Shown here in pieces: positions 34,265 to 43,900 of a stretch of DNA of 64,000 nt. Position 1 is the first letter of the stretch; each line of letters starts with the position of its first letter. The position numbers and the translations under genes are program-made. The stretch is from contig JAADDZ010000024.1 of assembly GCA_013153635.1 (NCBI GenBank), forward strand, positions 1 through 64,000, given 5' to 3'. This DNA comes from Aquificota bacterium. GTDB taxonomy: Bacteria > Aquificota > Aquificia > Aquificales > Hydrogenothermaceae. The notes beneath the pieces were generated by a model, which saw only the letters and a list, made by a program, of their open reading frames with translations, had not been told where the DNA came from and did not search any database.

Positions 34265-35734
34265 ATGAAATTTAGGTATATATACTTATACATATTACTG
34301 GTAGTTACCTTTGGATATTCAAATCCTTTGATAAACCTAAATACAGAAGAAACAGAAGTTTACGATAATGCTGTCTCTTCTATTTCTTCTCAAAGATATA
34401 CAGTAACAATAAAACCTTTTAGTGGGTATAAAACAATTATGTTACTCGGAGAAAATGTAGATAGGGTAAAACCTTATCTAAATACTTTTGAGTATCCTTT
34501 TAGATATATAAAACCCCTAAATAGTTTTACAACGAAGCTATACATCACAAATGAAGAGTATTCTTTTATAGAAGGTCAGGCAGGTTTAAAGCTAAGAAAA
34601 GGTGTTAACCTTTTTCTCATAGAAGATGGGCTTTTGTCTATAGGAGAAAACTTTGCCGTTTACTACCAGTTTAGACAAAATTGGAACAAAAAGTATGCTA
34701 AATTTGAGTTTCTAAGATGGTATCTTAAGTTTAAATTTTGGAAGCTTTCAGTAGAATTAGGTAGAGATAACGTTAATCTCGGTCCTGGTGAGTATGGAAT
34801 GCTACTATCAAATAACGCGTATCCTTTTCCTATGGTGAAGATTCAAACTGAAGAATCCTTAAATTTTTTAGGAAAATGGGATTTTGTATTTTTGAGAGGT
34901 TGGCTTGTAGAAGACAGAAAAGATGTAGATAACCCAAACATATTAGCTCTAAGAATTACATGGAAGCCGAAAGATTGGCTAGAGATAGGAGGGACAAAAA
35001 CAACCCTTTATGGAGGTGACGGTAGACCAGGATATAGCCTTTTAGAGTACTGGGATTTAATAACTTCTTCAAAAGATAACGTCTCTTATAGTAAGTTTGA
35101 TAACGATAGCCTAGCTCAATGGGATATATCTTTATATCTTCCATTGAAAAAATGGTTCAAAAATGTAAAGATAGCGAAGTTCTATTGGTTAGAAGGAGGT
35201 TCTGATGTTACAGCTTTTTGGCAAGAGGAAGAAAATGGAGAATTTAGACTTCCATTTGGGTTTCAGTTCCATTACTGGTGCTATCAGGTAGGATTTTTGC
35301 TGTCAACTCAAAAATCTATATTTAGATTAGAATATGCAAGTACAGATGATAGAGTTTTTATTCACCACATTTATAACTATGAAGGTTATACATATAAAGG
35401 AGTTTCTCTTGGCTATCCATACGGTAGGAATATACAGAGTTTATTTTTTAAACATAGATACTACTTTGATAACACTCTATCTGTAGAGTACAAATTAGGG
35501 GCATTTAAACAGCCCGGAAGAGATAGAGTTGCTGTAAAATTTCCTATTAAGATGACAAGGTATTATGCTCAATTTCTTGTAAACAAGAAAATAGGTAATT
35601 TTATTTTAGAAGGTTTCTTTAGATTGGATAAAACAGATAACTATGATAAAAATCCTCTTCCTACTCAATTTGATATGGTTGAAGAGGATAAAACTTTCTA
35701 TATATTAGGATTTTCTTTTAGTTACAGAATTTAG
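34265..35734 (+). CDS. Wzi-like capsule assembly outer-membrane protein
   Basis: The 489-residue protein begins with a signal peptide (YIYLYILLVVTFGYS). Alternating aromatic strands throughout and a terminal aromatic-rich stretch (FYILGFSFSYRI) fit an outer-membrane beta-barrel. The VELGRDNVNLGPGEYGMLL segment and the TTLYGGDGRPGYSLLEYWDL block match the Wzi family. Wzi ties capsule polymer to the cell surface. It starts 14 bases after the SLBB gene and is followed by a Wzz-like gene. Confidence 0.82.
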   Translation: MKFRYIYLYILLVVTFGYSNPLINLNTEETEVYDNAVSSISSQRYTVTIKPFSGYKTIMLLGENVDRVKPYLNTFEYPFRYIKPLNSFTTKLYITNEEYSFIEGQAGLKLRKGVNLFLIEDGLLSIGENFAVYYQFRQNWNKKYAKFEFLRWYLKFKFWKLSVELGRDNVNLGPGEYGMLLSNNAYPFPMVKIQTEESLNFLGKWDFVFLRGWLVEDRKDVDNPNILALRITWKPKDWLEIGGTKTTLYGGDGRPGYSLLEYWDLITSSKDNVSYSKFDNDSLAQWDISLYLPLKKWFKNVKIAKFYWLEGGSDVTAFWQEEENGEFRLPFGFQFHYWCYQVGFLLSTQKSIFRLEYASTDDRVFIHHIYNYEGYTYKGVSLGYPYGRNIQSLFFKHRYYFDNTLSVEYKLGAFKQPGRDRVAVKFPIKMTRYYAQFLVNKKIGNFILEGFFRLDKTDNYDKNPLPTQFDMVEEDKTFYILGFSFSYRI

Positions 35735-35748
35735 GAGGAAACTATATA

Positions 35749-36933
35749 GTGAACCAAGAAGAATCAAAAACCAAGCAAGTATGTGAACCTTACTATGAAG
35801 ATGATGAGATTGATTTATACGAACTTTGGCTTGTTATAAAAAAAAGAAAAAAGTTAATTTTAGGTTTGTTTTTTTCAGTGGTTGTTTTAACTGTGGTAGT
35901 GAGCTTTATCATGACCCCTATATACAGGTCAACCGCAACGGTTATTCCTATATCTGACAGTAAATCATCTCTTGGGAGTCTTGGAAGTCTTGCGGCAGTA
36001 GCAGGTTTAGCTGGTATCTCTTTAGGAGAAAGTGATGAATCTCAAAAGGTTCTGGCTGTTTTAAACAGCAGAACGATAAAAGAAAATGTTATTAAAAGAT
36101 TAGACCTTATAGCTATATTAGCTAAAGATGTGTCTGAAGATAGGAGACCTCTAAATGTAGCTATAGAAGAATTTGAAAAAATACTTTCTATAACCCAAGA
36201 TAAAAAAACGGGAGTTATCTCTATATCTGTAGATTTTAAAGACCCTAAGATAGCAACTCAAATAGTAAATGCATACATTCAAGAATTACAAAAAATCTTA
36301 AATGAGAAAGCCCTAACAGTTGCAAAAATGAACAGAATCTTTCTGGAAAAACAGTTAAAAGAAGAAGAAGAAAGATTGAAAAAGTATCAGTATGAACTTG
36401 CCCAATTTCAGCGAAAAACAAAGTTGATAGAACCTAAAGAACAGTTAAAAGGAACGATGGAACTCTATGCTGGTCTCATTGCCCAAAAGATAAGTCTCCA
36501 AGTACAGTTAAGACAGTTAGAATCAGCTCTTTCAGATAATAACCCTAAGATTCAGATGATAAGAGAGCAGTTAAAAGCTATAGATTCCCAGATAAAAAAA
36601 TTAGAAGAAAAAAGTAAAGGAGCTTTTCCTTCTATAGCAGATGTTCCAGAAAAAATGACCCAGTATTTAGACCTTCTTAGAAAATTGAAAACTTCTGAAG
36701 CTATCTATGAGACCTTACTAAAAGCTTATGAACAGGCAAAATTCGAAGAAGCCAAAAAAAGCCTCTATGTACAGATTATAGATGAACCTTTTATTCCTGA
36801 CAAACCGATAAAGCCGAAGAAAGCATTAATGGTAGCGGTAGCAGGTGTAGGTTCTCTATTTATTGGAATATTTTTAGCATTTTTCTTAGAATGGATTGAA
36901 AATATAAAAAGAAGACATCAATCGATTGAATAA
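35749..36933 (+). CDS. Wzz-type polysaccharide co-polymerase without kinase domain
   Basis: The GTG start at 35749 follows an AGGAGG site at 35733-35738. The 394-residue protein has an N-terminal membrane helix (LILGLFFSVVVLTVVVSFI), a Wzz domain and a central coiled coil (about 190-300). A Pro-rich IPDKPIKPKKALMVA motif precedes the C-terminal helix ending near residue 385. No Walker motifs follow, unlike the Wzc-like protein at 6649-8943. Likely role: chain-length control for the polymer exported by the preceding proteins. Confidence 0.87.
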   Translation: MNQEESKTKQVCEPYYEDDEIDLYELWLVIKKRKKLILGLFFSVVVLTVVVSFIMTPIYRSTATVIPISDSKSSLGSLGSLAAVAGLAGISLGESDESQKVLAVLNSRTIKENVIKRLDLIAILAKDVSEDRRPLNVAIEEFEKILSITQDKKTGVISISVDFKDPKIATQIVNAYIQELQKILNEKALTVAKMNRIFLEKQLKEEEERLKKYQYELAQFQRKTKLIEPKEQLKGTMELYAGLIAQKISLQVQLRQLESALSDNNPKIQMIREQLKAIDSQIKKLEEKSKGAFPSIADVPEKMTQYLDLLRKLKTSEAIYETLLKAYEQAKFEEAKKSLYVQIIDEPFIPDKPIKPKKALMVAVAGVGSLFIGIFLAFFLEWIENIKRRHQSIE

Positions 36934-36980
36934 AGAGAACAAAATGATATATAATCCATGCTTAAGATTAGGGGGATATT

Positions 36981-38015
36981 TTGGTATATAAAGATTTTTT
37001 ACAGATGAGTTTTTCCGAAATAGGAATAGGTACTTATCTAGGAACTCCTGACGAATATACAGACAATTTATACTATAAAACGATAAAAACAGGGATAAAC
37101 CTTGGTATAAATGTTGTAGATACCGCTATTAATTACCGTAATATGAGAAGTGAACGAGTTATAGGAAAGGTTCTAGATGAGATTGACAGAGACAGAGTTA
37201 TCCTATCTACAAAAGGAGGATATATACCTGTAGACTCTAATTTTGGGGATAATCCTAAACAATGGTTCAAAAGTCAGTTACTTGACACTGGGATAATATC
37301 AAAAGAAGATATAACCCCCTTTGGAAATGTACTTACTCCAAAGTATATAGAATGGTCTTTTAATAAAAGTCTAGAAAATTTAAATACTTCTTATGTAGAC
37401 ATCTATTTTATCCATAATCCAGAAGACCAACTTCAGACATATTCAGTAAAAGAATTTTATGAAAAACTAGAGGCAATTTTTTCTATTTTAGAAAGAAAAA
37501 TACAAAAAGGAGAGTTAAGGTTCTATGGGTTTGCTACGTGGAATGGTTTTAGAGTACCTGAAAATCATGTTCAGTTCTTAGATTTGGTAGAGATTTTAGA
37601 AATAGCTAAAAAAGTAGGTGGAGAAAACCATCATTTTAGATTTATCCAGCTCCCTTATAACTTAGCAATGCCTGAAGCCTTCCTTTTCAAGAATCAAACG
37701 ATAAAAGGAAAAAAGTATTCAGTATTAGAGACTGCTAAATTATTAGGTATATACACATATACCAGTGCACCTTTACTCCAAGGAAGATTACTAAATAACA
37801 TAAATTCTAAGCTAAAACAGGTTCTAAAAGTACCAAAAGAAAATTTGGTACCTTTACAGTTTGTAAGAAGTACCTTAGATATGGGTACAATGCTTGTAGG
37901 TATGAGTAAAGAGGAACATTTAAAGGATAACATAGAGATATACGAATATGAAGAAGTAGATAAGGAAGTTATACAATCTTTGCTAGAGAGTATGCAGATA
38001 GGTCGAAGCTTGTAA
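36981..38015 (+). CDS. Aldo/keto reductase family protein
   Basis: The start is TTG at 36981 with GGGGG at 36971-36975 as ribosome site; the next ATG at 37005 would cut into the first strand. The 344-residue protein has IGIGTYLG, VVDTAINYRNMRSERVIG (catalytic Asp and Tyr), VILSTKGGY (catalytic Lys) and YVDIYFIHNP. It is an NADPH-dependent oxidoreductase; the substrate is not readable. It is alone between the export locus and the dksA-like gene. Confidence 0.87.
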   Translation: MVYKDFLQMSFSEIGIGTYLGTPDEYTDNLYYKTIKTGINLGINVVDTAINYRNMRSERVIGKVLDEIDRDRVILSTKGGYIPVDSNFGDNPKQWFKSQLLDTGIISKEDITPFGNVLTPKYIEWSFNKSLENLNTSYVDIYFIHNPEDQLQTYSVKEFYEKLEAIFSILERKIQKGELRFYGFATWNGFRVPENHVQFLDLVEILEIAKKVGGENHHFRFIQLPYNLAMPEAFLFKNQTIKGKKYSVLETAKLLGIYTYTSAPLLQGRLLNNINSKLKQVLKVPKENLVPLQFVRSTLDMGTMLVGMSKEEHLKDNIEIYEYEEVDKEVIQSLLESMQIGRSL

Positions 38016-38068
38016 AATTTAGTTTTGATACTATTTTAATAACTCAATTAGTTTTAGGGAGGAGTGCC

Positions 38069-38494
38069 ATGGATTTAGAGAAGATAAGAAAGGAACTTTT
38101 GGAAAAGAGGGCTCTTATCATAGAGCATCTAAACAATACTTCCGCAGAAGAACTAAATAATAAAGATGGTGTTGAAGATGCGGCTGATGTGGTTACTTCA
38201 GAACTCAATAGAGAAACTTTCTACAAACTAACTCATGCAGAGAGAGAGACTCTTTTTCTTATAGATTTAGCTTTAAAGAAGATAGAAAGTGGTACTTATG
38301 GAATATGTGAAGAATGTGGAGCTGATATAGGAGATAAAAGATTAGATGCTATACCTTGGGTTAGACTATGTATAGACTGTAGTCAAAATGAGGAAACTAT
38401 GAAGATGTTTTCTTCGAACGATGATTTGAGTTATTATAATATCATTCCAAATACTACTTTTGATAATGATGAGGATAGGAATATTATAGAGTGA
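38069..38494 (+). CDS. dksA: DksA/TraR-family zinc-finger regulator
   Basis: A 141-residue protein. The N-terminal coiled coil is followed by GVEDAADVV, close to the DxxDxA tip motif of DksA. The four-cysteine zinc finger is CEECGADIGDKRL..VRLCIDC. It probably binds in the RNA polymerase secondary channel and modulates transcription. A GGGAGGAG ribosome site precedes ATG 38069. The stop overlaps the GTG of lspA (GTGA). Confidence 0.87.
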   Translation: MDLEKIRKELLEKRALIIEHLNNTSAEELNNKDGVEDAADVVTSELNRETFYKLTHAERETLFLIDLALKKIESGTYGICEECGADIGDKRLDAIPWVRLCIDCSQNEETMKMFSSNDDLSYYNIIPNTTFDNDEDRNIIE

Positions 38495-38970
38495 CAGCTT
38501 TTCATAAATTTATAACTTTAGTTGTTTTTATAGTCTTACTAGACCAGATTACAAAATGGATAGCTGTTAAGTTTATCGGGGTAGGGAATATCACTATAAT
38601 ACCTAATATCCTTGACCTTACAATTGTGTGGAATAAGGGAGCGGCTTTTGGAGTTTTAGCACAAGCTCCAGAATACATTAGAAAGCTCATTCTTATTGGT
38701 GCATCTTCTATAGCCGCAGTTGCTACTATATTTTATGCTTATAAAAAAGCAAGTCAGCTTTCTAAGTTGGAGCTTTATTCTCTTGCTCTTATCGCTGGAG
38801 GTGCTATTGGGAATCTGTATGATAGGATAATTCTTGGTTCTGTTAGAGATTTTATTGATTTCCACATTGGGAAATATCATTGGCCAGCTTTTAATATAGC
38901 TGATGCGGCTATTACGATAGGTATAATAGGTTTTGTTGTGAGTGAACTGTTTCTAAAAAAGAAGAGATAG
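38491..38970 (+). CDS. lspA: Lipoprotein signal peptidase (signal peptidase II)
   Basis: A GTG start overlaps the preceding stop. The 159-residue protein has four membrane helices and the family motifs LDQITKWIAV, WNKGAAFG, GGAIGNLYDRI and HWPAFNIADAAI, including both catalytic Asp residues. It processes the several lipoproteins encoded in this window, including those at 47057, 58500 and 60532. Confidence 0.94.
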   Translation: MTAFHKFITLVVFIVLLDQITKWIAVKFIGVGNITIIPNILDLTIVWNKGAAFGVLAQAPEYIRKLILIGASSIAAVATIFYAYKKASQLSKLELYSLALIAGGAIGNLYDRIILGSVRDFIDFHIGKYHWPAFNIADAAITIGIIGFVVSELFLKKKR

Positions 38971-38973
38971 ATT

Positions 38974-41289
38974 CTATCTTAAATGAGCTATGGTTACTCC
39001 CATTCCCCCTTCGTGATATGGGGCGTCTTCGTAACTTATGTTATAAGGTGTTCTATCTAGGTACTCTCTTATAGCTTTTCTAAGAATACCAGAACCGTAT
39101 CCATGTATTATCCTTACTGTAGGTATTCCCTCTGTAACGGCTTTGTCTAGATATTTTGCAAGCTCTCTTATCGCTTCTTCTTTTGTTTTTCCTATCAGTT
39201 TTATCTCTGGTTTTACGTAATTTCTTTTTTTGCTTATAACGAATTTTGTTTTTTTCTTAGTAGAGGGAGGATTTACTTTTGTTAAATCAGATAGTTTTGC
39301 CCATAATTTTATACCGTTAAATTCTATGTAAGCTTTGTTGTCCTTTATCAAAAGGATTTCTCCAGTACTACCTTTTCCTTTTAGTTTTACCAAATCTCCT
39401 ACTGTGAGGAGAGGCTCTTTTATATGTGTATCTTCTGGAGGTAGAAGTTCTTTTATCTCTCCTTTTTTTTCTTTTAGGAATTTTTCTAAATCTTTTCCTG
39501 AAGCGGTTGTTTTTATTTTTTCTATAATAGATTGTCCTTCTTTTTGGAGTTGTTTTAAAAATTCTTCTGCTTTTTGCAACTCGGTTTTCCATTTTTCTTT
39601 TTTCTTTTGTTGGAGTTCTTTTGTGAGATTTTCATATCTTGCTATCTCTTTTTGTAGTTGTTCTGTGAGTTTTTTTAGTTTAACCTGTTCTTGCTGGTAC
39701 TCTTTTTGGTATGTCTCTAATATTTTTACCGCTTTATCTAGTTTGATTGAATCTTTATCTAGATATTTTTGTGCGATATCGAGAACTTTTTGTTCTATAC
39801 CTAAATTTTTGGCTATATAAAAAGCCATGCTTTCTCCAATGGATTTGTAATGTATTTTATAAGTGGGAGATAAGTTTTTTTTATCAAATCCTACTGAAGC
39901 TATCTCAAAGTATTCTTGTGAAAGTGCATATATCTTTATCTGTTTAAAATGGCTTGTTGCTAATATGTATGCTTTTTTTTCTTTTAGGTTCTCTAGTATT
40001 CCTATCCCGATTGCTGAACCTTCATCTGGGTCTGTTCCGGGAATAAGCTCGTCTAATAAGACTAGGCTTTTGTCATCTGTATGGTTTAGTATATCTTTAA
40101 TATTTTTTATATGTGCTGAATATGTAGATAGGTTCTGTTCTATACTTTGCATGTCTCCGATGTCTGCATAGATTCCTGTAAATATTGGAAGTTTACTGTT
40201 TTCTTCTACAGGTATAGGGATACCTGTTTGATTTAGTAGAGATAGAAGACCTAAAGTTTTCAGAGCTACTGTTTTTCCTCCTGTATTTGGTCCTGTTATT
40301 ACTAGACCTTTTCTTTTGTGAGGTATTTTTATGTCAATAGGTATAAAGTTTCTGTTATCTAATAAAAACAACGGGTGTTTTGCTTCTTTTAGGGAGATTT
40401 CCTCACTGATTTGAGGAAAGATAGCTCTGTATTTTTTGGCAAATTTTGCTTTTGTGTATAGTAGGTCAAAATCTACGATAGCATGATAAGTTTTTGATAT
40501 TTGAGGGTATCTGCCTCTAAATAAGTTTGTTAAAAATTTAAGAATCTTTTTTATTTCTAAGTGTTCTTTTAGTTTTAGGTCTGTTAGTTTATTGTTTAGG
40601 TTTATGATGTTTTCTGGTTCTACAAAGAGTGTTTGACCTGATGAAGACCTGTCGTGAATAATTCCTTTTAGCTTAGAAGAGAAGGTCTGTTTTACAGGGA
40701 TAACGAATCTTTCTTTTCTTTGGGTTATGATTTTATCTTGGATAATATCTGTGTATCTTGAGCTGGTTAGTATATCTTCTAAGATTAGAGTAATTCTGTT
40801 TTCTAATTTTTTAATATTGTTTCTTATTGTTGATAGGTCTTTACTTGCGCTGTCTTTTATCATACCAAATTTGTCGATACTGTCATCTATTATTTTTTCC
40901 AATTCTCTAGATGAAAAAAGGTTTTTGTATAGGGGATATATATATGTGGTGTGTTTTATATAAGGACTTAAAAATTTTTTTATCTGTCTTGAGATAGATA
41001 GTAGATTTTTTATCTCTAGTATCTCTTTAGCTGATAAGATGCTCTCTTCTATATATAAGAGTTTAAGAGTGTTTTCTAGATTTGGGTATTCAGAAAGAGG
41101 GAAGAAACCTTCTTTGTTAAAGATTTCCAAAAATTCTTGGGTTTGTTGTTGAATTTTTCTTATCTGCTCATAGTTTGATGTAGGTTTTAGGTTGTGGATA
41201 TATTCTTTTGTCTTTTCGTTCAGAGAAAAGTCAGCTAATTTTTCTAAAAATTTACTGTATTCTAATAGCTCTAAATCTTTTGTCCTCAT
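38974..41289 (-). CDS. mutS2: Endonuclease MutS2
   Basis: A 771-residue MutS2 with the ATPase Walker A GPNTGGKTVALKTLGLL, Walker B-like SLVLLDELIPGTDP, a middle coiled coil (about 505-600), a basic linker and the C-terminal Smr nuclease domain (PTVRIIHGYGSGILRKAI). MutS2 acts on stalled ribosomes and branched DNA in different bacteria. Its end lies 3 bases from that of lspA on the other strand. Confidence 0.94.
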   Translation of the reverse strand: MRTKDLELLEYSKFLEKLADFSLNEKTKEYIHNLKPTSNYEQIRKIQQQTQEFLEIFNKEGFFPLSEYPNLENTLKLLYIEESILSAKEILEIKNLLSISRQIKKFLSPYIKHTTYIYPLYKNLFSSRELEKIIDDSIDKFGMIKDSASKDLSTIRNNIKKLENRITLILEDILTSSRYTDIIQDKIITQRKERFVIPVKQTFSSKLKGIIHDRSSSGQTLFVEPENIINLNNKLTDLKLKEHLEIKKILKFLTNLFRGRYPQISKTYHAIVDFDLLYTKAKFAKKYRAIFPQISEEISLKEAKHPLFLLDNRNFIPIDIKIPHKRKGLVITGPNTGGKTVALKTLGLLSLLNQTGIPIPVEENSKLPIFTGIYADIGDMQSIEQNLSTYSAHIKNIKDILNHTDDKSLVLLDELIPGTDPDEGSAIGIGILENLKEKKAYILATSHFKQIKIYALSQEYFEIASVGFDKKNLSPTYKIHYKSIGESMAFYIAKNLGIEQKVLDIAQKYLDKDSIKLDKAVKILETYQKEYQQEQVKLKKLTEQLQKEIARYENLTKELQQKKKEKWKTELQKAEEFLKQLQKEGQSIIEKIKTTASGKDLEKFLKEKKGEIKELLPPEDTHIKEPLLTVGDLVKLKGKGSTGEILLIKDNKAYIEFNGIKLWAKLSDLTKVNPPSTKKKTKFVISKKRNYVKPEIKLIGKTKEEAIRELAKYLDKAVTEGIPTVRIIHGYGSGILRKAIREYLDRTPYNISYEDAPYHEGGMGVTIAHLR

Positions 41290-41334
41290 GTTTTCGTTTT
41301 GTTATTTTAAATTTTTGCTAAATATATTCATCGA

Positions 41335-42681
41335 TTACTGAATTTCAAGTTTATATTTCTCTTTGTATAACTCTTTGAATTCTTCTAGTTTTTGTTGGAA
41401 ACCTTCTCTCCCCATGAGAGCATATGTAAAGTTTTTCCCTTCCTCTACTGCTGGTTGGTCAAATGGGTCTATCTTATATAAATATCCAGAAAATCCGGTA
41501 GCTAATTCGTACATATATATGAGCATACCTATATTGTAAGGGTTTATCTCATCTAAAGTGATTGTTAGGTTTGGTATTTTACTTTTTATTAATGCGGCTT
41601 TTGTACCGAGAAGTTCTTTGTTTAAGATTTCACTTAAAGTGTGTCCCTTTAGATAGGATATTTCTTCAGGGATATTTTCTGGAATTTTTAGGTCTCTTTC
41701 AAAATTTTCTACTTGAATGAAAGTTATTATTTTATCTCTTGGTCCATCTCTGTATAGCTGGATTTGTGAGTGCTGGTCTACAGTTCCTAGAGCTTTTACT
41801 GGAGTCTGCCCTAAGCCGTCTTTTCCTAAACTTTCTGCCCACAACTGTCTCCACCAATCAACAAAAGCGGTAAGTCTTTGTGCGTACGGCATCATAACAG
41901 CTATATTTTTTCCTCTTCTCATATTGGCTAGATAGTGTAGTACAGCAATGAGATATGCAGGGTTATGCTCTACATGTTCTTCTATAGAGCATATCAAATC
42001 CATCTTTTTAGCACCTTTTAACAGTTGGTCTATCTTTATACCAACTACTGCTGCAGGTAGCAGACCTACTGCCGAAAGAACAGAGAACCTACCTCCTACT
42101 TTTGGAGGTATATCAAACATTTTTATTCCATGTTCGTTTCCAAATGCTCTTAAAAATCCTTTTTCTGGGTCTGTTGTAAAAACGAGATGTTTTTTGTAGT
42201 CTTTGCCGATGGTTTGTTTTAGTATGTCAAGCACTATTGCAAAATTTGCTATCGTTTCTACTGTAGAACCTGATTTTGTAACTACATTAAAGCAGGTTTT
42301 TTCTATCTCTATTCTTTCCATTACAGCTTCAAATTTTTCTGGGTCTACATTGTCTAATACGTAAAATTTTGGGAAATCAAAATGGTTGTGGTTTAACCAT
42401 GTCAAACTCTCAAAGAGCATTTGCGCCCCTAGTGATGAACCTCCAATTCCTATAAGAACAAAGTAATCAAACTCTTTTCTTATGTATGAGGCATATTCCT
42501 CAATTTCGTAAGTGTCTTGATATGGAAGTTTTGTAAAGAAGAATTTTTTTTCTTTCTCTTTTTGGATTTTTGAATGAATATCTACTATAAAGTGCCTAAA
42601 AGATAGTAATTCTTCCCTTAAGATACCGTCTCTTTCTCCAATAGTTTCTGCCATCACATTTGTGTAATCTATTTTTATCAA
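41335..42681 (-). CDS. pgi: Glucose-6-phosphate isomerase
   Basis: A 448-residue phosphoglucose isomerase of the shorter bacterial type. Motifs: FVLIGIGGSSLGAQML, FNVVTKSGSTVETIANF, GGRFSVLSAVGLLPAA and a C-terminal FDQPAVEEGKNF. It links fructose-6-phosphate to glucose-6-phosphate and thereby to sugar-nucleotide supply for the polysaccharide loci. The udg gene ends just upstream. Confidence 0.94.
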   Translation of the reverse strand: MIKIDYTNVMAETIGERDGILREELLSFRHFIVDIHSKIQKEKEKKFFFTKLPYQDTYEIEEYASYIRKEFDYFVLIGIGGSSLGAQMLFESLTWLNHNHFDFPKFYVLDNVDPEKFEAVMERIEIEKTCFNVVTKSGSTVETIANFAIVLDILKQTIGKDYKKHLVFTTDPEKGFLRAFGNEHGIKMFDIPPKVGGRFSVLSAVGLLPAAVVGIKIDQLLKGAKKMDLICSIEEHVEHNPAYLIAVLHYLANMRRGKNIAVMMPYAQRLTAFVDWWRQLWAESLGKDGLGQTPVKALGTVDQHSQIQLYRDGPRDKIITFIQVENFERDLKIPENIPEEISYLKGHTLSEILNKELLGTKAALIKSKIPNLTITLDEINPYNIGMLIYMYELATGFSGYLYKIDPFDQPAVEEGKNFTYALMGREGFQQKLEEFKELYKEKYKLEIQ

Positions 42682-42682
42682 T

Positions 42683-43342
42683 TTAAACCTCCTCCTGTGA
42701 ATAGGCGAGTTCTATAGCTCTTTTAATGTCTTGTAGTAAGATAGGTTCAGCTTGTAGATTCCTAAGTATATATGCTGGGTGATAAGTAAGATATAAAATC
42801 CTACCATTCCATTTTATTATCTGTCCTCTTTCTTTTGTTATTTTTACAGGTCTTTTTAAAAAAGCGTAACCAGCCGCCGCCCCTAAAAGACATATAACTT
42901 TTGGGTCTACTATCTCTATCTGTTTCTCTAGATATTCCCAGCAAGCTTCCTGCTCCCAAGGGGTGGGTGTTCTATTTTTTGGAGGTCTACACTTTACAGT
43001 ATTGGTTATAAAAAATTCTTCTCTCTTATGTCCAGTTGCTTCTATCATTTTGGTCAATAATTTTCCAGCTCTTCCTACAAAGGGTCTTCCTTGTTTATCT
43101 TCATCTCCGCCGGGTGCTTCTCCTACAAACATAAGTTTTGCATCTGGATTTCCTTCTCCGGGTACTGGGTTTGTTCTACTTTTGTGAAGGTCACATTTGG
43201 TACAGTTTTTAATTTGCTGTGCTATCTGTTCTAACAGTTTTACTTTTTCTTGAATTTCCACGCTTTTTTCCTCTTTGTCTATAAAGATTTCGTTAAAACC
43301 AAGACTTTTTAAAATGTTTAAATAATCTCTTAATTCGTCCAT
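42683..43342 (-). CDS. Family 4 uracil-DNA glycosylase with iron-sulfur cluster
   Basis: A 219-residue protein. NCTKCDLHKSRTNPVPGEG and later KCRPPKNRTPTPWEQEAC supply the four 4Fe-4S cysteines. Catalytic-site motifs FVGEAPGGDEDKQGRPFVGRAG and YHPAYILRN are those of thermostable family 4 UDG. It removes uracil arising from cytosine deamination, frequent at high temperature. Confidence 0.92.
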   Translation of the reverse strand: MDELRDYLNILKSLGFNEIFIDKEEKSVEIQEKVKLLEQIAQQIKNCTKCDLHKSRTNPVPGEGNPDAKLMFVGEAPGGDEDKQGRPFVGRAGKLLTKMIEATGHKREEFFITNTVKCRPPKNRTPTPWEQEACWEYLEKQIEIVDPKVICLLGAAAGYAFLKRPVKITKERGQIIKWNGRILYLTYHPAYILRNLQAEPILLQDIKRAIELAYSQEEV

Positions 43343-43354
43343 CTTATTATAAAC

Positions 43355-43900
43355 TTATGTTTCATTATTTGTTAGCTGTCTTATCCCTTCATAAGTGTAC
43401 CCAATAGCAGAGGCAAATGTAAATATCGTTGCTATATAAATAACACCATAAATAGCTTCAAAGGGTACAAAGGTTATATTTGCTATAAGTACAGTGATAA
43501 CAGATAGTATCTGGAAGAATGTAGTAGCTTTCCCTAGTATAGACGGTTTTATATCTATATGCCCTTTTAATAGATAAATTATAAGGCTTCCAACCAAAAT
43601 GTATAAATCTCTACTTATTACAATAACAATGTACCAGAAAGGGAATTTTACATCTAAGTTTGAGTTGTATATAAAAATAAAAGCAGACAGTAAAAGAGCT
43701 TTATCTGCTATAGGGTCAAGGATTTTGCCTATAGTAGTTACTTGGTTTAACTTTCTAGCTAAAAACCCATCTAGAGCATCTGTTATACCAGCTATAAGAA
43801 AAACTATCAACGCATACAGAGGTTGATTGTATCCTAGAAATATTATAAATATAGGTATCATAAATATACGAAGGATTGTAATCTGGTTAGCAATTTCCAC
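43355..43900 (-). CDS. pgsA: CDP-diacylglycerol-glycerol-3-phosphate phosphatidyltransferase
   Basis: A 181-residue membrane enzyme with several helices. It shows the CDP-alcohol phosphotransferase motif ITDALDGFLARKLNQVTTIGKILDPIADK, split here into D-A-L-D-G-x2-A-R and G-x3-D-x3-D. It makes phosphatidylglycerophosphate. It overlaps the rfaE2 gene by 14 bases. Confidence 0.88.
   Translation of the reverse strand: MEIANQITILRIFMIPIFIIFLGYNQPLYALIVFLIAGITDALDGFLARKLNQVTTIGKILDPIADKALLLSAFIFIYNSNLDVKFPFWYIVIVISRDLYILVGSLIIYLLKGHIDIKPSILGKATTFFQILSVITVLIANITFVPFEAIYGVIYIATIFTFASAIGYTYEGIRQLTNNET

Noticed and set aside
38950-38965. AGATAGA-T-TCTATCT dyad at the lspA end as a terminator
   Set aside because: No T-run follows on either strand, and the pairing is purely weak A/T-rich.
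39335-39820. A 161-codon open frame on the plus strand within mutS2
   Set aside because: It is antisense to well-conserved mutS2 sequence, has an Ser/Phe-rich composition typical of reverse frames and lacks a ribosome site.
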